64,000 nt of DNA, taken from positions 248,001 to 312,000 of the forward strand of contig CAMKEG010000001.1 in the NCBI GenBank assembly GCA_946411505.1, in the 5' to 3' direction. The notes below the pieces were generated by a model. The model was given only the letters and a program-made list of their open reading frames with translations. It was not told the origin of the DNA and did not search any database. Position numbers and translations under genes: made by a program. Shown one piece after another: positions 59,506-64,000 of this stretch (positions within the stretch are counted from its first letter, which is position 1; every line of letters begins with the position of its first letter). Source of the stretch: an uncultured Treponema sp. (GTDB taxonomy: Bacteria > Spirochaetota > Spirochaetia > Treponematales > Treponemataceae).

Positions 59506-59920
59506 ATGTGTTCCTTAAATCCAAATTTCTTAAATCGCGCAGGATTCTTTGCGCCTCGTCCGCGCTCTTGTCGTCTTTGTAAATCGCTCCGATTCTGTCC
59601 ATAACGGCCTTGCGGTCCGCTGACGCTGGAATCGGCGGAGGAACGTTTTGGCGGATTCTTTGGATAAAGGCCTTGCGCTTTTCCTCCGCCTCTTTTGTTT
59701 GGGGAATGATTTTAGGGATTGAAGCGTTCTTCATAACATAGTCGTATTCTTCGACCGAAATCATCACGCATTCGGGAGCGTTGTTCTTTACGATGACCCT
59801 GATTCCGTCGCGCTTGACTTCCTCTATCACCCTGCCCGCTCCGCCTTTGTTGAGCATGCTGATTGGAACAAAAGCGCGCATCATTTTTGCCGCCGTGGCA
59901 GCGTCATAATTTGGCAACAT
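59486..59920 (-). CDS. Phd/YefM-like antitoxin
   Basis: 144 residues. FVPISMLNKGGAGRVIEEVK followed by GIRVIVKNNAPECVMISVEEYDYVM is the Phd/YefM DNA-binding fold (normally 'R.n.s..i..v...g.pv.vt..g.p.aVl.s...y'). The C-terminal 70 residues, charged and likely disordered, would bind the PIN toxin encoded next. GGAGGCGGAT precedes the ATG. Such antitoxins repress their own promoter. Confidence 0.82.
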   Translation of the reverse strand: MLPNYDAATAAKMMRAFVPISMLNKGGAGRVIEEVKRDGIRVIVKNNAPECVMISVEEYDYVMKNASIPKIIPQTKEAEEKRKAFIQRIRQNVPPPIPASADRKAVMDRIGAIYKDDKSADEAQRILRDLRNLDLRNTYDTCGY

Positions 59921-59962
59921 ATCCGCCTCCTTGTTTTGCCGACCAATTTATCGACATATTCA

Positions 59963-59991
59963 ATAGTAACGCGCCGCGTTGTTTTTGTCAA
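59963..59991 (-). promoter_or_regulatory. promoter of the toxin-antitoxin pair
   Basis: Minus strand consensus TTGACA (59991-59986), 17 bp, TACTAT (59968-59963). The leader of about 36 bases includes the strong ribosome binding site. Confidence 0.7.
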
Positions 59992-60086
59992 TGTTTTTAA
60001 CAGATTAATTTTCCATCCAAAAAATGCCAACGCGCTCCCAGCCGGCGCGCGCTTCAACCGCTTTCCGCATTATGAAAGGCCCCCAC

Positions 60087-60115
60087 TAGCAAAAACGCCA
60101 AAATCGTGGTATAGT
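60087..60115 (+). promoter_or_regulatory. promoter of the sugar-sensing operon, CCACTAGCAAAA box
   Basis: TAGCAA (60087-60092), 17 bp, TATAGT (60110-60115), ten bases, ATG (60126). The -35 belongs to CCACTAGCAAAAACGC as at 46538 and 15425. The leader would be only a few bases long. Confidence 0.6.
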
Positions 60116-60125
60116 TAAGATTGCG

Positions 60126-61106
60126 ATGAAAAAAACGGGAGCGGACATTTTTAGAAGGACAATCGAACTTCTCTTGCTTTTGGCGATAGCCGTTTCCGCG
60201 TTTTTTTTGGCGGCCCCCTTTGTGGCATTTTCAAACGAAGGCCGGGAAAGCTTGGTTCCGGCGGAAAGGAAAAAGAACATTTTAATCGTCGGGAAAAGCG
60301 ACCGCAAGGCCTACCTTGACCAAGTCCTTTTGGGCGCGGAAAAAGTCTCAAAAAGGAACGAGGCCGCCGTCACCGTCTACACGGGAAAGTCCAACGCGGA
60401 AGAAATTTCAATGCAGGCGCTCTTCAACTACGCCTCATACCTCAACGCCGACGGAATCATCGCCTGCATCGAAGACGACGACGAGCGCCTTGACATTCCA
60501 CGAAAAACAAACGGCGAGCCTATTCCCCTTGTGACAATCGGAAGCTACGCCCCCAACCTGCCCCAGCTTTCCTACATAGGAGCCAATTATTCCGAGCTTG
60601 GAAAAATCACCGCGCGGGAAATAACCGAGCAAATCGGCCCCGGCGGAAAAGTGATTTTGCTTGAGTCCGACGCCGCCAGCGACACCAACCATTCCAACTT
60701 GATGTCAGGCCTTTTGGGCGCCCTTTCGGCCCATCCAGAAATTTCTGTCAAGACGCTGCAATTTGAGCGCGAGTCAAGTTTTTCAAAGGAAGACAACTTG
60801 CGCCAGCAGCTTGCAAGCCAGGAAGGCCTTGAGTTGATTGTTTCCCTTGCCGAGCAAACCACGATTCTGGCCGCCCAAAGCGTCCGCGACCTTAACCTTT
60901 CGGGCAAGGTCAAGCTAATAGGCTTTGGAGACAGCGACGACTGCCGCGCGGACTTTGAGAAAAAAATCGTGACGGAGCTTATTTCCGTAAAGACACAGGA
61001 CATTGGCCGCAGGGCGATGACGGAGCTTTTTGAGTTTTTGCAAAACGGCTACGCAAACTCATTTGTTTCGGCGGAAGTCGAGGTTTTAAAGGAGGGCGGC
61101 GAATGA
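60126..61106 (+). CDS. membrane-anchored periplasmic sugar-binding protein (sensor type)
   Basis: 326 residues. A membrane helix (about 13-35) without a clear cleavage site leads into a ribose-binding-like fold: KNILIVGKSDRKAYLDQVLL, IPLVTIGSYAPNLPQLSYIG, GKVILLESDAASDTNHSNLM and KVKLIGFGDSDDCRADFEKK. Periplasmic_binding family 4/LacI type. Because a YesM-type kinase and YesN-type regulator follow with four- and eight-base overlaps and no transporter is seen, it is probably the ligand sensor of that system. No ribosome binding site. Confidence 0.82.
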   Translation: MKKTGADIFRRTIELLLLLAIAVSAFFLAAPFVAFSNEGRESLVPAERKKNILIVGKSDRKAYLDQVLLGAEKVSKRNEAAVTVYTGKSNAEEISMQALFNYASYLNADGIIACIEDDDERLDIPRKTNGEPIPLVTIGSYAPNLPQLSYIGANYSELGKITAREITEQIGPGGKVILLESDAASDTNHSNLMSGLLGALSAHPEISVKTLQFERESSFSKEDNLRQQLASQEGLELIVSLAEQTTILAAQSVRDLNLSGKVKLIGFGDSDDCRADFEKKIVTELISVKTQDIGRRAMTELFEFLQNGYANSFVSAEVEVLKEGGE

Positions 61107-62593
61107 AGAACCCCTTTAAAAACCTTGGAATACGCGCGCAGCTTATGGCCGGAGTCTTGGCCAGCTTTTTGCTTTCGCTTACAATCATCGTCTGCCTGAC
61201 CACCCTGCTTTCGCGCGTCATGCGTCAAACAGGAAACGCATTCCAGACAAACGCCGACCTTGACATTTTCTTGAACAACATCGAGAACACGGAAAGGGCG
61301 ATGGAAACTTACATGAGCTACCGCACTTTTGAAAGCATAGACAAGTACTACCATTTTGAGGCGGCGGCGGAAAGCGGAGCCGAGCGCTTTAGGGACAAGC
61401 CTTCTGAACATGAGGTGGAGCAAAAGGAATACGTCATAAAAATGCTTTCGCTTTCCTTCTTTGACCTTAGCAACAGGGCCATCGCCGCGCGCAGGGCCAA
61501 CAACACTTACGACGCGGACCTTTACTACTACAAGGCCCTTGACTGCTATTCCTTTTTGCGCGACGAAATCAGCAACTTGAACATGCGCTTTTTCAACTTG
61601 AACGCCTCCAATTACACGGAAAGCAAGGCCCGCGCGGAAAGCGTCATTTCCAGGGCGGTTTTGTGCCTAATAATAATCTTTGTCTGCTTCGCGATTTTGA
61701 TGTACATAAACATAGTGGGCGTCACAAGGCCGCTTTCCGAAATTTCAAACGTCGCGCTAAAAATCGCGGGCCGGGATTTTGACGTTCCGCTTTTTAAAAG
61801 CCAGGAAAATAACGAAATCGGAAACATTTGCCGCGCCTTTGACTCGATGATAATTTCCATAAAGGAATACATCGGCGCCATTTGGGAAAAAGCCTTAAAG
61901 GAAAACGAGCTGCGCGAAAAGGAAATCGAAATGCGCGCCCTTTACACCGACGCGCGCCTCAAGGCCTTGCAGGACCAAATCCAGCCGCACTTTCTGTTCA
62001 ACACGCTGAACACGGGCGCGCAGCTTGCGATGATTGAGGGCGCCGACAAAACCTGCTACTTCTTGGAGCAAGTGGCCGACTTTTTGCGCTACAACATCCA
62101 GCATCCCGGAAGCGACGCGACAATCGGCGAAGAGCTGGGAATGTTGGACAACTACCTTTACATAATGAAGACGCGCTTTGGCGAGCGCTACCAGTTTGTC
62201 AAGGACATCGACGAAAGCTGCCTGGGCGTAAAGATTCCCAACACGATTTTGCAGCCGCTCGTTGAAAACTGCATAAAGCACGGACTAAAGGACGCCACCG
62301 AAAACGGAAAGATTTCCATAAAGGTGGCGCGGACACAAAGCGTGATAACGATAGAAATTTCCGACAACGGAAAAGGCTTTGAGCCGGAAATAAAAAAAGA
62401 GATAATGAACCAGGCGGCGGCCGGAAGCGAGGGCGTCCTGATTAGCGACAAGGGCCACGTTTCAAGCGGCTTGATAAACGTAATATCGCGCCTTCAAATA
62501 TACTTCAAGGACAACAACGTCTTTGACATTCAAGACAATCCTGACGGCGGAACTAAATTCCGCATAAGAATAGAGGACGGCGGCAATGTATAA
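61103..62593 (+). CDS. YesM/LytS-type sensor histidine kinase
   Basis: 496 residues: membrane helices at about 14-37 and 184-206 around a helical periplasmic sensor, HAMP domain (about 207-260), then His_kinase (PF06580-type) with DQIQPHFLFNTLN (H296 phosphorylated), N-box TILQPLVENCIKHG and G-box ISDNGKGFEP. It probably receives the state of the sugar-binding protein at 60126 and phosphorylates the response regulator at 62586. The gene overlaps both neighbours. Confidence 0.92.
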   Translation: MKNPFKNLGIRAQLMAGVLASFLLSLTIIVCLTTLLSRVMRQTGNAFQTNADLDIFLNNIENTERAMETYMSYRTFESIDKYYHFEAAAESGAERFRDKPSEHEVEQKEYVIKMLSLSFFDLSNRAIAARRANNTYDADLYYYKALDCYSFLRDEISNLNMRFFNLNASNYTESKARAESVISRAVLCLIIIFVCFAILMYINIVGVTRPLSEISNVALKIAGRDFDVPLFKSQENNEIGNICRAFDSMIISIKEYIGAIWEKALKENELREKEIEMRALYTDARLKALQDQIQPHFLFNTLNTGAQLAMIEGADKTCYFLEQVADFLRYNIQHPGSDATIGEELGMLDNYLYIMKTRFGERYQFVKDIDESCLGVKIPNTILQPLVENCIKHGLKDATENGKISIKVARTQSVITIEISDNGKGFEPEIKKEIMNQAAAGSEGVLISDKGHVSSGLINVISRLQIYFKDNNVFDIQDNPDGGTKFRIRIEDGGNV

Positions 62594-64000
62594 CATTCTT
62601 TTGACCGACGACGAGCAAATAGTAATTGACTCCCTGACGATGATTTTAAACAAAAACTTTGAGGGGCAAATCACAATCTTTTCCGCCTCAAGCGGAACAA
62701 AGGCGCTGGAAATAGCGCGCTCGACGGCCATCGACATAATCTTCATGGACATCCACATGCCGGGCATGAACGGTCTTGAGACAATCAGCCTGATAAAGCG
62801 CATAAAGCCCAACATCGTAATCATAATCCTTTCAGCCTACGACCAGTTCCAATACGCGCAGGAGGCGCTGAACTTGGGCGCCTTCAAGTATTTGACCAAG
62901 CCCGTAAACCGCAACTTGATAGCGCAAACCGCGCGCGAGGCGATGAACCAAGTGGATTCCGAAAGGGGAAAGCTTACCGACAGCATAGAGCTGCGCCAAA
63001 AGCTAAGCGTCGTCTCCACGATGGTCGAAAGCGACTTCATCTATTCCTGCATATTCAACAACAAGGGAACTGATTTTTCAGAATACTTGAACTACTTTGG
63101 AATCGAGGGCCTTCCCTACTTTTTTGCCTGCCTTGAAGTTTCCGACATTCCAAACGAAAAGCGCTACGACGTTTACGTAAAGATTCGCGACGCGCTTGGA
63201 GGAAAATGCCGCTGCGTCACAGGCTCCTTCATGGGAGACAGAATCGGCGTCTTCTTTCCGCTGGCCAAAAACGAAAATCCAGAAGAGCTCACAAGGGAAA
63301 TCTACACGCTGCTCTCGACAAAAATTTCAGGCAAGGTAAAAATCGGCGCCAGCGAAATCGAGCGCGACATAATGAAGGCGCAAAACGCCTACAACGCCGC
63401 CGCCGCCTGCCTTTCAAAAATCGAGGACGGAGGCGTGGCCTTTAGCGGAAAAAGCGCCGCGCAGGAAAGCGGCAAGGGGTCGGAAGCGTCCTTGGCAGAA
63501 AAGGCGGCCTCAAGGCTTGTGGCCGCGATACGGGGCGGAAACTCAAGCGCGGCGGCGGGGCTGGCCAAGGAATACTCCGCGCTTCTTTACAAAGCCTTTG
63601 AAGGTCAAAACGACAAAATCAAGGGAAGCCTTTTTGAAACTTTGGTAAAGGAACGAAGCGCCGCGAGCCAAGCCAACCCCGACTACAAGGACGAGGATTC
63701 CGCCGGCGACTTTTCGTTTTTCGCAAAGACAAACGAGCGCGAGCAATTGGAAAAATATTTTTCGGAGCGCAGTTCGGAATGCGCCGCCTCCGCCGCCATG
63801 TCAAAGGGCAGCAAGGAAAACCCAATCGCGCTAAAGGCGCGCCAGTACATCGACAGCCATTTAGCCGAACCGCAAAGCTTGGAAAGCCTGGCAGAAATTC
63901 TTGGCGTCAGCCCCTTCTACCTAAGCAAGCTTTTTAAGGAAGAGACCGGGGAAACTTACATCAACTACGTCACCTCGGCCAGGCTTGAAAAGGCCAAGCG
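62586..64000 (+). CDS. YesN-type response regulator with AraC output domain, cut by window edge
   Basis: 471 codons seen. Receiver domain: DDEQ acidic pocket, phosphorylation site IIFMDIHMPGMNG (D55), ILSAYDQFQYAQEAL and KYLTKP lysine. A middle region of about 350 residues follows; its part near residue 300 is alanine/serine rich. The end, ALKARQYIDSHLAEP then LAEILGVSPFYLSKLFKEET, is the first helix-turn-helix of an AraC domain, with the second cut off at the right edge. Target genes are probably sugar transport genes just outside the window. Confidence 0.9.
   Translation, partial: MYNILLTDDEQIVIDSLTMILNKNFEGQITIFSASSGTKALEIARSTAIDIIFMDIHMPGMNGLETISLIKRIKPNIVIIILSAYDQFQYAQEALNLGAFKYLTKPVNRNLIAQTAREAMNQVDSERGKLTDSIELRQKLSVVSTMVESDFIYSCIFNNKGTDFSEYLNYFGIEGLPYFFACLEVSDIPNEKRYDVYVKIRDALGGKCRCVTGSFMGDRIGVFFPLAKNENPEELTREIYTLLSTKISGKVKIGASEIERDIMKAQNAYNAAAACLSKIEDGGVAFSGKSAAQESGKGSEASLAEKAASRLVAAIRGGNSSAAAGLAKEYSALLYKAFEGQNDKIKGSLFETLVKERSAASQANPDYKDEDSAGDFSFFAKTNEREQLEKYFSERSSECAASAAMSKGSKENPIALKARQYIDSHLAEPQSLESLAEILGVSPFYLSKLFKEETGETYINYVTSARLEKAK

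Noticed and set aside
1..64000. Homopolymer runs of A or T (7-9 bases) as phase-variation switches
   Set aside because: They are spread evenly over housekeeping genes and no run was found at a position where slippage would clearly switch a surface gene.

Overview
The window looks like a chromosomal segment of a spirochaete, most likely a Treponema-type gut or rumen organism. This is inferred from gene content: flgF-flgG-flgJ beside murC, a bactofilin, PilZ, many large lipoproteins, FemAB, a YesM/YesN sugar-sensing system, moderate G+C and very frequent A/T homopolymers. I could not check it by a database search. No ribosomal RNA, phage, CRISPR array or complete insertion sequence was seen.

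Layout. 1-393 is the start of a dCMP deaminase on the minus strand. 552-14116 is one plus-strand run of nine genes, almost all overlapping: a TPR protein, a TPR lipoprotein with an ATT start codon, a small exported protein, a TolC-type outer membrane protein, a periplasmic adaptor lipoprotein, two Ig-like lipoproteins and two different RND pumps. It converges on uracil permease, whose terminator lies inside the last RND gene. 15573-19493 holds a large lipoprotein and a D-Ala-D-Ala carboxypeptidase. 19522-27127 (minus) runs PilZ protein, HEAT-repeat protein, ComEC-like protein, rsmA, yggS, a small exported protein and two RluA-family pseudouridine synthases. 27198-27851 is a CPBP protease. 27848-36368 (minus) runs metG, a FemAB-type transferase, RNase Z, a one-chain GldA-GldF-GldG fusion and a DUF4340 protein. 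36446-39226 (minus) is an SPFH-like protein, chorismate mutase and glycogen synthase. 39264-46371 holds a small membrane protein, a CCA-adding/poly(A) polymerase family gene, an Rpn-type nuclease with an elaborate leader, and two lipoproteins. 46586-49840 holds a membrane-anchored winged-helix regulator, thiamine pyrophosphokinase, a MATE transporter and tRNA-Leu(CAG). 49863-56472 (minus) carries PAP2 phosphatase, cytidylate kinase, yicC, murC, flgJ, flgG, flgF and tRNA-Lys(TTT). 56557-59920 (minus) holds mtaB, a TPR protein, bactofilin and a PIN/Phd toxin-antitoxin pair. 60126-64000 is a sugar-binding sensor, a histidine kinase and a response regulator cut by the window edge.

Cross-cutting signals. 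(1) Seven genes have a sigma70-like promoter whose -10 box ends 6-8 bases before the ATG, with no clear ribosome binding site, and an eighth is near-leaderless; they look leaderless. (2) Three promoters share a CCACTAGCAAAA box over the -35 position, exactly 17 bp before the -10. (3) Several conserved enzymes (murC, the CCA-adding enzyme, mtaB, femAB, the Gld fusion, perhaps thiamine pyrophosphokinase) carry related, internally repeated in-frame inserts in loops. (4) A two-hairpin intergenic repeat occurs twice, with compensatory stem changes and GNRA loops. (5) Three 20-bp direct repeats sit between the membrane-bound regulator and the lipoprotein pair it probably controls. (6) A nine-gene RND export operon with dedicated Ig-like lipoproteins is the best candidate for an undescribed multi-protein system.
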